Source: an archaeon GW2011_AR18
GTDB taxonomy: Archaea; Nanobdellota; Nanobdellia; SCGC-AAA011-G17; GW2011-AR18
Assembly (NCBI GenBank): GCA_000806155.1
Contig: JWKX01000002.1
Coordinates: 1-43,385 of the forward strand
Reading direction: 5' to 3'
DNA: 43,385 nucleotides
Below, in pieces: positions 1 to 8,600 of the stretch (positions within the stretch are counted from its first letter, which is position 1; each line of letters begins with the position of its first letter). The notes beneath the pieces were generated by a model. That model worked only from the letters and a program-made list of their open reading frames with translations. It did not search any database and was not told where the DNA came from. The translations under genes were made by a program, and so were the position numbers.

Positions 1-573
1 CATCTTTCCAAAATCATCACAGTATCTTCTCACGTATGTTCCTGCCTGGCAGCCAATAATAAATAAAACATCTTGTTTTCTAATCTCTAAAATTTCCATA
101 TAATAAACTTCACGTTCTCTAAATTCACGCTTAACAGCGGATTTCAAAGGAGGTAATTGAGTAATTTTTCCAATTAATTTATTAGCAGATTCTCGAATTT
201 CAGATTCAGAAACAGGAGAGTGAATATGCATCAAACAAATATATTCTTTACCAGCCTTCAATAAAGCATCCATAATTTTCGTGGCTTTGCCTATTGATAT
301 TGGAAGAACTCCAGTAACTCCGGGATTTCACTAACCTAATTAGATTTCAAGTGTCCCGCCATGACCTACTTTATCTGATTCCAATATTTTTTTAGCGTAA
401 TCTGCTACTTGATGTGAAGTTGGACCATCTGATTTATTCAAAGATATTACTCCACTATTAAGTAATTCTTGTGCTGTTCTGTCTTCTGGCTTTTTTCCAT
501 ACTTTTCATCTGTAACAGATTGTTTTTTCACTAAAATTTCTCTGTTCTTAGTTTCCCAAGGAAGTTTATTCAT
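1..573 (-). CDS. cbf5: Archaeal tRNA/rRNA pseudouridine synthase Cbf5 (TruB family, H/ACA RNP), 3' end outside window; interrupted by a 21-nt putative BHB intron
   Basis: Exon 1 (573..348) MNKLPWETKNREILVKK...GPTSHQVADYAKKILESDKVGHGGTL; exon 2 (326..1) continues as DPGVTGVLPISIGKATKIMDALLKAG...IIGCQAGTYVRRYCDDFGKM. Motifs match Cbf5 (GPTSH, GHGGTLDPxV, AGTYVR). Confidence 0.95.
327..347 (-). other. Putative 21-nt archaeal protein-gene intron (BHB-type) in cbf5, phase 1 within the catalytic Asp codon (G^AT)
   Basis: Minus-strand CGGGA-CACT-TGA-AATC-TAATTA-GGTT-AGTG-AAA-TCCCG: outer helix CGGGA:TCCCG, 4-bp central helix CACT:AGTG, 3-nt bulges TGA and AAA, inner helix AATC:GGTT (one G.U). Cutting after nt 2 of each bulge removes 21 nt and restores CTT GAT CCC (LDP). 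Confidence 0.88.
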
Positions 574-585
574 AAAATTAAGAGA

Positions 586-608
586 ATTAAAAGAACTTAT
601 AAATGTTA
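586..608 (-). promoter_or_regulatory. TATA promoter of cbf5 (copy 1 of an exact 23-nt repeat)
   Basis: TAACATTTATAAGTTCTTTTAAT on minus strand, identical to 1270-1292. Confidence 0.6.
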
Positions 609-618
609 TACTTGTAGT

Positions 619-1257
619 TTATAGTTCAATTTCTTTAGGTTCTATTTTAACATTATTTGCTCCAGCCTCAGCTTCTACACCAATTCTAATAAAGGTTTCA
701 TAATCTAAAGCTTTTTTTATTGATATTGCTAAAACATCTGCAAACATTGGATCATATTTTAAAACACCATCTTTTTCTCTCTCAAATCTTTTAATACCCC
801 TATTTAGTTCTTTATACAATCTTAAACGAGGTTCAAAATTTGTTCCTGAAAGTACAGGTCCTGAATATCTTTTTTCTAATAATCTGCCAGAAGATTCAGC
901 AACTATTATTGATTGTCTAAAATTTTTATTATTTCTAACTCTCCTAATTAATTCTCCTTGTTGAACATCATCAAAATCACGAGTAGAAAATTCTTCTTCC
1001 ATATCTAAAACCATAATATCATTATATTTATTATCAATGTTATTACCTTTTAATATAGCCCAATATTTTGCAAAATTAAAAATATGTACTCTATGATATT
1101 GCATGTAGGCTTCTTTTAATCTTTTATCACTTTCATCAATAATTAACGTCTTTATAGGATTATCGAAAGTAATTATCCTATGATCATTTTCATTACAAAG
1201 TATTACTAAAGTTTCATCAATAATCTTTTCTATAGAAAAAGGTTTTTTATTAAACAT
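619..1257 (-). CDS. Hypothetical protein, 212 aa
   Basis: Long ORF with archaeal TATA-like promoter (TTTATAAG) upstream; no family recognised. Confidence 0.7.
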   Translation of the reverse strand: MFNKKPFSIEKIIDETLVILCNENDHRIITFDNPIKTLIIDESDKRLKEAYMQYHRVHIFNFAKYWAILKGNNIDNKYNDIMVLDMEEEFSTRDFDDVQQGELIRRVRNNKNFRQSIIVAESSGRLLEKRYSGPVLSGTNFEPRLRLYKELNRGIKRFEREKDGVLKYDPMFADVLAISIKKALDYETFIRIGVEAEAGANNVKIEPKEIEL

Positions 1258-1269
1258 AAAAACTAAGAC

Positions 1270-1292
1270 ATTAAAAGAACTTATAAATGTTA
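1270..1292 (-). promoter_or_regulatory. TATA promoter of the 619-1257 ORF (copy 2 of the exact 23-nt repeat)
   Basis: TAACATTTATAAGTTCTTTTAAT on minus strand, identical to 586-608. Confidence 0.6.
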
Positions 1293-1314
1293 ATATTAGA
1301 ATATTAAAGAAAAA

Positions 1315-1821
1315 TTAATTATCTTTCTTACCAGATTCAGGAATAACCATAGAGATTTTTTCAGTATGCTGGAAAACCTGCTCATTCTGTTTAAGTTTCT
1401 TATCAGGCTGATTAACAGTCTTAGGACCATGCTCTTTCTTAGCTTCTTTAGCTTCTTCATGACCTTGTTCTTTACGCATTTCCTTATTATCTGTTTTAGA
1501 CTCTGCTTTCTTAACAGAAGGTTTCTTAGAATCTTTCTTATCTTCTTTAGTAATCTCAGCTGCGAAAGGAACGTCAACTAGTTCAACAAAACCGATACCA
1601 TCACGAACCATAGCATGAACTTTAACTCTAGTAGGAGGATTTGATTTACCTCTAGACCATATCTGTAAGTTTAATTGAGGACCAACATTAACTTTTTCAG
1701 TCTTCAAATGACGAACTATAAACTGTTTAACAGCTCTAACTGCTTTTGAAGATCTCTTATATATAGGAGCTTTCAAAAATTCTTTCCTTAAAGGAATTGT
1801 AAATAGTTTTTCATCTGCCAT
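1315..1821 (-). CDS. rpl31e: 50S ribosomal protein L31e with lysine-rich C-terminal extension
   Basis: FTIPLRKEFLKAPIYKRSSKAVRAVKQFIVRHLK...LNLQIWSRGKSNPPTRVKVHAMVRDG; low-complexity charged tail. Confidence 0.92.
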   Translation of the reverse strand: MADEKLFTIPLRKEFLKAPIYKRSSKAVRAVKQFIVRHLKTEKVNVGPQLNLQIWSRGKSNPPTRVKVHAMVRDGIGFVELVDVPFAAEITKEDKKDSKKPSVKKAESKTDNKEMRKEQGHEEAKEAKKEHGPKTVNQPDKKLKQNEQVFQHTEKISMVIPESGKKDN

Positions 1822-1823
1822 GT

Positions 1824-1997
1824 TTATGCTCTTGTCTTAGTCCTTCTCCAACTCCTCTTCTTAGATGTATAACGAGCTGGATGAATCTTTTTCATAGTTT
1901 TATTAATCTTAGGAATAACCCAGATAGGAGCCCAACGTGTTTGTTTTCCTTTCTTAGCTAAACGTAATTTCTTTGCCTTAGGTTTAAATCTTGCCAT
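1824..1997 (-). CDS. rpl39e: 50S ribosomal protein L39e (57 aa, not in the ORF track)
   Basis: Manual translation [57 protein letters not shown]; start overlaps the PDCD5 stop (TAATG). Confidence 0.93.
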   Translation of the reverse strand: MARFKPKAKKLRLAKKGKQTRWAPIWVIPKINKTMKKIHPARYTSKKRSWRRTKTRA

Positions 1998-2263
1998 TAT
2001 TTCCTCATAATCCTGAAAGAACTCTGTCTATTCTCAGGTTCTATCCTCAATAATAAATCTTTGAATTGCTGATCATTAATAACACTTTTCAAATGACCTT
2101 CATTAGCTAACTGACAGATAACTGCAGATACTTGAAAAGCTTTATCAGGATGAGCGGATTTCAAATTACCGAAACGAACCAATGCTTCTTGAGATAGATA
2201 TTGTTTTGCCATGTTTTCCATTTCTAAAATTTGTTTTTGAATTTTTTCTTTATCCTCTTTCAT
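1997..2263 (-). CDS. PDCD5-family DNA-binding protein
   Basis: [39 protein letters not shown]...[19 protein letters not shown]; position between S19e and L39e. Confidence 0.88.
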   Translation of the reverse strand: MKEDKEKIQKQILEMENMAKQYLSQEALVRFGNLKSAHPDKAFQVSAVICQLANEGHLKSVINDQQFKDLLLRIEPENRQSSFRIMRK

Positions 2264-2670
2264 CTTACAGTACTTTTATCAACCAAAGACTTACCTTTAG
2301 GTAAGACTATTCTTCCCTTGTGAATACCATCTTTTTTATTGATAACTAACTCAGCTTTTTCTAATTGCTGCATAACATTCCTGATAATCTTACCTGAAGC
2401 TAAACAAAACTTGGCAGGTTTATGACCTCTACGTTTTCTTGAACCATACTTAACTCTAAGTTTAGCTACACCAATAGGTCCTCTTCTATAAATTGTGATT
2501 AAAACAGAAGCTGATCTTTTGTAAAACCAGTCTAAATCAACTGGAGGACGTTCCTTACCAGCACCAGTCTTAACAAAAAGAGCCCAGTCAGGAGATTTAA
2601 CAAGAGACTTTAAACTCTCTGATAATTTCTCAATTGATTTTTGGATGTCTCCATCGTTTATGCTTGCCAT
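2260..2670 (-). CDS. rps19e: 30S ribosomal protein S19e
   Basis: PDWALFVKTGAGKERPPVDLDWFYKRSASVLITIYRRGPIGVAKLRVKYGSRKRRGHKPAKF. Confidence 0.95.
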   Translation of the reverse strand: MASINDGDIQKSIEKLSESLKSLVKSPDWALFVKTGAGKERPPVDLDWFYKRSASVLITIYRRGPIGVAKLRVKYGSRKRRGHKPAKFCLASGKIIRNVMQQLEKAELVINKKDGIHKGRIVLPKGKSLVDKSTVR

Positions 2671-2680
2671 ATTTCATTAC

Positions 2681-2733
2681 GCTCCTTGCGGAACAAGTGA
2701 GATTATTAAATCTCTATTAGATATTACATCTAA
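2681..2733 (-). promoter_or_regulatory. Structured 5' leader of the S19e-PDCD5-L39e-L31e operon: three consecutive hairpins
   Basis: TTAGAT-GTAAT-ATCTAA (2717-2733), GAGATT-TAAT-AATCTC (2699-2714), GTTCC-GCAA-GGAGC (2681-2694), read on the minus strand; the last contains the SD-like GGAG upstream of the S19e ATG. Confidence 0.6.
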
Positions 2734-2757
2734 AGTAAGAAATGAGAAACTTGAGGG

Positions 2758-2771
2758 TTTTAAAAAGGTTT
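2758..2771 (-). promoter_or_regulatory. BRE/TATA promoter for the S19e operon
   Basis: Minus strand GAAACCTTTTTAAAA about 25 nt upstream of the first leader hairpin. Confidence 0.55.
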
Positions 2772-2836
2772 CGGGAATGATTATGATATAATCTTTTACA
2801 GAAATTCTTATAAATCAAGAATTAATACATTAAATT

Positions 2837-3358
2837 ATGGGATTTTTAGATATGTTCAAAAGGAGAGAGGAAGAGCCTGATAATAGTGCTTTACATAGTA
2901 TGAAGTCAAGTATAAAAAATGCACATACATACATAAGCAAATTTTTAGATGGAACAAAAGAATTCCAGGCAGCAAGAAGACATGAGGAACAATATAATAA
3001 TATAAAACAGAGATTAGTTGAGATGAAAATATTTTTAGTAGAGGCAAATACATTAGTAGATAAAAAAATAAAGAACGATATAACATACCAGAGCGACAGA
3101 TTAAAAAATACAGAACAATTAAAGAAAGCAATTGAAATGATAATAAAAGAATTAAGAGATGACAATTCAGAGAAAGACAGTGGTGTGATAAAGTTTTTAG
3201 AGACAGAGATGTGGAATGATGACAGGAAAAAAAGAGGATTCCCAACACCACAAAACCATGAGTTATTAATACATTCATTAGATGATGCAAGGGTAGCATT
3301 AAAAGATTTAAGCTTTAACCTAGATGGCTATAATCTTCAGACTACTAATCCAGCATAA
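2837..3358 (+). CDS. Hypothetical helical protein, 173 aa
   Basis: Complete ORF; TATA-like cttataaat about 28 nt upstream. Confidence 0.75.
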   Translation: MGFLDMFKRREEEPDNSALHSMKSSIKNAHTYISKFLDGTKEFQAARRHEEQYNNIKQRLVEMKIFLVEANTLVDKKIKNDITYQSDRLKNTEQLKKAIEMIIKELRDDNSEKDSGVIKFLETEMWNDDRKKRGFPTPQNHELLIHSLDDARVALKDLSFNLDGYNLQTTNPA

Positions 3359-3378
3359 AAACATGGAGGAAAAATAAG

Positions 3379-4281
3379 ATGAAAAAAATAATGTCAATAT
3401 TTGTATTATGTATATTCTTAGTAAGCGTGTTTTCTGTATATGCAGAAGAGAATACTACAACAAATAGCGAAAAAAGAATAGACAAAGAGCAGAACAAAGA
3501 GGTGCGTAAAGAGGCAAAAGAGAATGTAAAAGATGCTAGAAAAGATTTGAAAGAGTCTAGAAAAGGCTATAAAGAATTAAAAGAGGAAGCAAAAAAATGC
3601 AGCAAGACTACATTAAAAACAAAAGAGACACCTGAATGTTCAGAGAAAGTAAGAGAATTCAAGGCTGAAGCAAAACCATTCCTAAAAATATCATCTGAAG
3701 AAATACTAAAAGTCTTAGAAAATGAGAAGAAAAGAGTAGAAGCTTCAGACTTAGAAAATAAAGAAGAACATATAGCTGCTTTAGATGAATTAATTACAAA
3801 ACTAAAGACTATACAAGATAAAATAAGTAGAATGCCTGAAGATTCAGCAAGAACTGAATTAAAAGATATAGCATTATTATTAAGAAAGAACTTACAAGAG
3901 ACAAGAAATTCAGTAAAAGAAGTTAATGGAGCATTCTTAGGAAAAAGAGTTGGAGAGATAATAAAAAAAGCTGAAAGTATGGAAAAAAAGATGCAGAAGA
4001 TACTTGATAGATTAAAAACAGATGGAAAAGATATAAGTTCAGTACAGCCAGATGTTGATAAATTCAAGGCAAATGTCGCATCAGCAAAAGAAAACCATGC
4101 AAAAGCATCAGTTAAGATAGAAGAGGCAAGGACAACAAAGAATAAAGAGCTAAAAACTGAAGCACTTAAACTATTATCTGATGCGCATAAAAACTTGAAA
4201 GATGCAAATGAAAACTTAAAGGATGTTGTAGCAAAGATAAGAGAGCTAAATAAATCTGCAAAGACTAAAAAGGAGGCATGA
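3379..4281 (+). CDS. Secreted coiled-coil protein, Lys/Glu-rich, with N-terminal signal peptide
   Basis: MKKIMSIFVLCIFLVSVFSVYAEE signal peptide followed by long heptad-like charged helices. Confidence 0.75.
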   Translation: MKKIMSIFVLCIFLVSVFSVYAEENTTTNSEKRIDKEQNKEVRKEAKENVKDARKDLKESRKGYKELKEEAKKCSKTTLKTKETPECSEKVREFKAEAKPFLKISSEEILKVLENEKKRVEASDLENKEEHIAALDELITKLKTIQDKISRMPEDSARTELKDIALLLRKNLQETRNSVKEVNGAFLGKRVGEIIKKAESMEKKMQKILDRLKTDGKDISSVQPDVDKFKANVASAKENHAKASVKIEEARTTKNKELKTEALKLLSDAHKNLKDANENLKDVVAKIRELNKSAKTKKEA

Positions 4282-4286
4282 GATAA

Positions 4287-4487
4287 ATGAGAAAAATAAC
4301 ATCATTATTGATAATATTGCTTTTATTATCAGCAATAAGCTGTAGTAAAACTGTTAATCAAGAAAGCACAGATACAACAGAGACTTCAGAAAATCTAGAT
4401 GAAGATCTTGGAACTGATGCTTCTGATGATAGTTCTGATAATGAATTAGATAATCTAGACAATGATTTAGATTTAAATGAAATCTAA
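4287..4487 (+). CDS. Small acidic putative lipoprotein
   Basis: MRKITSLLIILLLLSAISCSK lipobox-like sequence then Asp/Glu/Ser-rich tail; 5 nt after previous gene. Confidence 0.65.
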   Translation: MRKITSLLIILLLLSAISCSKTVNQESTDTTETSENLDEDLGTDASDDSSDNELDNLDNDLDLNEI

Positions 4488-4512
4488 TATTTTTTATTAT
4501 TTTTTTTAAATA

Positions 4513-4526
4513 AAAACCTTTATAAG
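4513..4526 (+). promoter_or_regulatory. BRE/TATA promoter, leaderless-type spacing to the 4548 ATG
   Basis: aaaacctttataag about 25-30 nt before ATG. Confidence 0.5.
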
Positions 4527-4547
4527 AAAGAAAATTTCTGATATTAT

Positions 4548-5066
4548 ATGCGAAACAAAAAGGGTGCGATAGAACTTTCTATGACTACTATAATAGTCAT
4601 TGTAATTGGAGTTGCATTATTATCATTTGGGCTATTCTTTGTAAATAAAATAAGAATAGGCGTTTTAGATCTTTCTGATGCGACATTTGAGGATGCACAA
4701 AAACAGTTATCAGAAGGATTAAGTGATGTGACCAAATTCTTAACAATATCGCCAGATAGTGTGTCGATCCAACCTGACGGTGATAGGTCTGTTAAAGTTG
4801 TTGTTTTAAATTTAGAAGAAAGAGATGTAAAAGTTAAACTTGTTACAACTCCAATAAAAGATGATAAATTAAGATGTTTATTTTATGATACTAAAGAATC
4901 AGAATCATTAGAATATCCTTTGACTTCAGGTGCCAAAACACCAGTAATTCCATTATTAGTCCAGGACTTAAATGGTGGAATAAGAGCAACAGGATGCAGA
5001 GTTGTAGTTAGTGGTGGACAAACAAGTGAGAGCCAAGGAACATTATTAGTTAGAGTAGATAAATAA
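4548..5066 (+). CDS. Type IV pilin/archaellin-like N-terminal signal protein
   Basis: MRNKKGAIELSMTTIIVIVIGVALLSFGLFFV: basic N-terminus, KGAIEL before hydrophobic helix (class III signal-like). Confidence 0.65.
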   Translation: MRNKKGAIELSMTTIIVIVIGVALLSFGLFFVNKIRIGVLDLSDATFEDAQKQLSEGLSDVTKFLTISPDSVSIQPDGDRSVKVVVLNLEERDVKVKLVTTPIKDDKLRCLFYDTKESESLEYPLTSGAKTPVIPLLVQDLNGGIRATGCRVVVSGGQTSESQGTLLVRVDK

Positions 5067-5070
5067 AAAT

Positions 5071-5430
5071 TTATTCCTGATAATAATTATTAGAACCTAA
5101 AGCCAAACATAATTCTGCTTTTTTCAATTCTTTACCTAAATAAGCAGCATGCTGAAGATTATTAAACCATTTAAGATTATTCTTCTCAGAGTATTCAAAT
5201 AAGGAATTGTAAATATCCTGAGGTCTCTTACCTCTAAATTCTTTCAATATCATATGTTTATAGTCACATACAGCAACGCCAATCTCATATGAATCAAAAT
5301 ATAATTTAATAAGAACATAACAACCATCATCATTCTTGTGATCTTTATAATCATCATAAGGTTTGCATCTGATTACTTCAAAATCATCAGCTACACTCTT
5401 ATCCTTAACCCATGCTGGTCTTTCTGCCAT
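5071..5430 (-). CDS. Hypothetical protein, 119 aa
   Basis: Complete ORF, convergent with 4548-5066. Confidence 0.65.
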   Translation of the reverse strand: MAERPAWVKDKSVADDFEVIRCKPYDDYKDHKNDDGCYVLIKLYFDSYEIGVAVCDYKHMILKEFRGKRPQDIYNSLFEYSEKNNLKWFNNLQHAAYLGKELKKAELCLALGSNNYYQE

Positions 5431-5518
5431 AAAAAAACTAGATTAGTGGTGTTTATTAATTTTTCTTAAAAGATAATATAACAAAGTTTTATTAATAATT
5501 CTTTATAACTTAGTAATT

Positions 5519-6523
5519 ATGAGAATAGGATTTGCAATAATAGGAACAGGAGTAATAGCACATGTACATGCTAGAGCATTATTAAAAAATAAAAATTGTA
5601 AATTAATTGCTGTAAGAAGCGAAAATAAAGAGAGAGCTGAAGAATTTGCAAAAAAATATGAAATAAAAGCATATATAGATTATGAAGAATTACTAAAAGA
5701 TAAAGATATACAGGCTGTGGATATAGTTACTAAGAATAATAAGCATGCAGAACTAGGAATAAAGGCAGCAAATGCAAAAAAACATGTATTAGTCGAGAAA
5801 CCTATTGATACAAACTTAGATAGAGCAGAACAATTAATAGATGCATGCAAAAAAAATAATGTAAAACTTGGAGTAATATCACAAAAAAGATTTGATAAAG
5901 CAATATTATTAGCTAAAAGAATAATTGATAAAAAAGAATTAGGGAAAATAGAATCTGTAAAAGCCAATATGAAATGGCATAGAACAAAAGAATATTATGA
6001 AAGTTCAGGAGGATGGAGATCAAAACAGGATACATCAGGAGGGGGAGTTCTAATAATACAGGCAATACATTATATTGATCTATTAAGTTATCTATTAGGA
6101 GATGCTCAAAGTGTTAAGGGAGAATTATCTTATGATTATAAAATGGAAGTTGAGGATGGAGTGCATGCTTATATTAAATTTAAAAATACTATCAAAGCAG
6201 AGATAGAAGCAACAGTAACAGCACCAAAAACAATGCCTGATACTATAGAAATAAAATGTGAGAAAGGAAATATATTATTGTATAGTCATAATGGAATACA
6301 TATATTGAAAATACATTCAAGAAATCTTTTAAAACAAATAAAGAATATCAGATATTTATTATATATAAAAAAGGGAAGCATTAGAGAACAGATAAAAGAT
6401 TTTACTGATAGCATAAACAATAATAGAGAACCATTTGTAACAGGAGAGGATGGATTCAAAACATTAAAAATAATATTATCAATCTACAAATCCGCAAAAC
6501 TTAAAAAGGAAGTAAAAGTCTGA
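5519..6523 (+). CDS. Gfo/Idh/MocA-family oxidoreductase
   Basis: FAIIGTGVIAHVHARAL Rossmann motif; AVDIVTKNNKHAELGIKAANAKKHVLVEKPIDTN; GGGVLIIQAIHYIDLLSYLLG. Confidence 0.92.
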   Translation: MRIGFAIIGTGVIAHVHARALLKNKNCKLIAVRSENKERAEEFAKKYEIKAYIDYEELLKDKDIQAVDIVTKNNKHAELGIKAANAKKHVLVEKPIDTNLDRAEQLIDACKKNNVKLGVISQKRFDKAILLAKRIIDKKELGKIESVKANMKWHRTKEYYESSGGWRSKQDTSGGGVLIIQAIHYIDLLSYLLGDAQSVKGELSYDYKMEVEDGVHAYIKFKNTIKAEIEATVTAPKTMPDTIEIKCEKGNILLYSHNGIHILKIHSRNLLKQIKNIRYLLYIKKGSIREQIKDFTDSINNNREPFVTGEDGFKTLKIILSIYKSAKLKKEVKV

Positions 6524-6540
6524 AACCTAGAGAGAAAAAA

Positions 6541-7785
6541 ATGTCTTTTGTACCAAATAAACTAAAAAATCTAGCTTCTAATCTGGGAGTCATGAATGTT
6601 GCTAGAAAATACTACTTAAAAAAATATTATGAAAACCTAGAAGATAAATTCCATGAATACAGAGAATCAGGAAAAGTACCAATGCCTGATACATTAATAT
6701 GGGAGCCAACAGGAAAATGCAATTTAAGATGCAGAATGTGTTACATAAATTTTGCTGTAACAACAAAAGTAAGAGAGATGACATTAGATGAATTCAAAAT
6801 AATGATCAACAAAATTCCATCATTAAAAAAGATAATGATGATAGGTGGGGAATTATTTTTAAGAAAAGATATCTTTGACATGCTTGAATTTTTAAGAACA
6901 AAAGGAATACTAGCAACAGTAGCAACAAATGCAACACTACTAAAACCTGATATGATAGAGAAATTAGCAGAATACAAAGACATGACAAATGTTACAGTAT
7001 CAGTAGATGGTCCTGAAAAAATACACAACCAGATCAGAGGAAAAGAATTCGCATTTCAGAGATCAATGGAAAATATAAAAGAGATGAGAAAAAAAGGATT
7101 ATTCGTAAATGTAGTGTCAGTAATAACAAAAGAAAACATAGATTACTTTCCAGATCTAATAAAAGTAATAAAAGAATCTGGAGCAAATTATATGGAATTA
7201 GAGTATGAAAGAATATACAATGCAGAGATAGTAAAGAAGACTTCAGAAATATTAGGAATACCACATACAATAGACAATTTCCCAATAGTAGGAACAGACA
7301 ACAGTTTAATGCCTGAGTATACAATAGAAAGATTAAGAATAAGCATGGATGCAGCAGAGAACATGGCAAAAAAAGTAGGAATGACAGTAGGATACATGCC
7401 ATTTGATTTCAAAGAAAACCTTGAAGACTATTATCACAGAAGCACAGAGACAGACAGAGAACATTTCTGCAAACATCTTTTTATACCTAGAATAGACTGC
7501 TCTGGAAATTTTATATTCTGCTTTGCAATAAAAAAACCAATGGGAAATATACTAACACAAAATTTTGAAGAGGTATGGTATGGAGAGGAATTCACAAAAT
7601 TCAGAGATACATTCCTAAACAATAAAGTATTACCAATATGCGAGACATGCGAGAAAATGATAATATGCAAGAAATCAGATAAGAAAGTCACAGTAGCTCA
7701 AAAACTGGATATACCAATAGAAGTTAAAAATACAGATCCAAAAACAGAGAATGCATATGAAACAGTATATGCAGGAAATAATTAA
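6541..7785 (+). CDS. Radical SAM / SPASM-domain protein
   Basis: CNLRCRMC (CxxxCxxC), GGELFLRKD, C-terminal SPASM-like Cys cluster CSGNFIFCF...CETCEKMIICKK. Confidence 0.93.
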   Translation: MSFVPNKLKNLASNLGVMNVARKYYLKKYYENLEDKFHEYRESGKVPMPDTLIWEPTGKCNLRCRMCYINFAVTTKVREMTLDEFKIMINKIPSLKKIMMIGGELFLRKDIFDMLEFLRTKGILATVATNATLLKPDMIEKLAEYKDMTNVTVSVDGPEKIHNQIRGKEFAFQRSMENIKEMRKKGLFVNVVSVITKENIDYFPDLIKVIKESGANYMELEYERIYNAEIVKKTSEILGIPHTIDNFPIVGTDNSLMPEYTIERLRISMDAAENMAKKVGMTVGYMPFDFKENLEDYYHRSTETDREHFCKHLFIPRIDCSGNFIFCFAIKKPMGNILTQNFEEVWYGEEFTKFRDTFLNNKVLPICETCEKMIICKKSDKKVTVAQKLDIPIEVKNTDPKTENAYETVYAGNN

Positions 7786-7797
7786 TTCTGGAACAAA

Positions 7798-8580
7798 ATG
7801 ACATTAAAAAAATTCATGGAACCAAAAGTACTTGTAGGATGCACAGTTGCAGACATCAAAAGATATTGCTTAGGGAATTATATACAAGGATTAAAAAGAT
7901 TAACATACAAAAATTTTGATGTATTATTAATAGATAATTCTAAAACAGACAAGTATGCAAAAGAGATAGCAAAATTTGGATATAATGTAATAAAAACAAA
8001 ACATCATGAGAATATAGCTGATAGTATAATTGAAGGGATGAACATGCTGAGAGATATTGCATTAAAAGATTATGATTATTTCCTATGCCTAGAGCAGGAT
8101 GTAGTACCACCACCAAATGTAATTGAATTAATGCTAGAGACAAAAAAAGACATAGTAACTGGAGTAGTACCACACTTACTAATAAAAACTGACGGAAGCT
8201 CAAGAAACATTGCATTATTGGGAATAGAAGATAAACAAAACCCTGACAAATACAAATATTTTGATTTAGAAAGTGTAATGCAAAACAAAGAGGGATTAGT
8301 GAAAGTTGATTATTCTGCAATGACATGCTTAATGATGAATAAAAATGCTTTAAAGAAAATAAAATTCAGATATGAAAATCTAAAAAACAAAGATAAGACA
8401 GGAACACAAAATTTTGTATGGCATGATATATGTTTTTCAAAAGATGCAAAGAAAAATAAATTAGAGATATATGCAAACCTAGCAATAAAGTGCCAGCATT
8501 ATTTCTTCAACGGATGGTGCTTGGCATTAGGAGACACAAAAGGCGGAGAATTTATCAAGAAAGAAAAATTAGATAATTAA
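7798..8580 (+). CDS. GT2-like glycosyltransferase (GT-A fold)
   Basis: KNFDVLLIDNSKTDKYAKEIAK...DYFLCLEQDVVPPPNVIELML (acidic motif), downstream of rSAM gene. Confidence 0.65.
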   Translation: MTLKKFMEPKVLVGCTVADIKRYCLGNYIQGLKRLTYKNFDVLLIDNSKTDKYAKEIAKFGYNVIKTKHHENIADSIIEGMNMLRDIALKDYDYFLCLEQDVVPPPNVIELMLETKKDIVTGVVPHLLIKTDGSSRNIALLGIEDKQNPDKYKYFDLESVMQNKEGLVKVDYSAMTCLMMNKNALKKIKFRYENLKNKDKTGTQNFVWHDICFSKDAKKNKLEIYANLAIKCQHYFFNGWCLALGDTKGGEFIKKEKLDN

Positions 8581-8600
8581 TTTTTATAAAATAAATAAAA

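Noticed and set aside
1-573. cbf5 as a pseudogene or simple frameshift
   Set aside because: The insert is exactly 21 nt, in frame, located in the catalytic codon, with a complete BHB fold whose predicted cut sites restore the motif; downstream coding is intact.
1296-1577. 93-aa minus ORF and 71-aa plus ORF at 1366-1581
   Set aside because: Alternative frames over the L31e Lys/Glu-rich tail.
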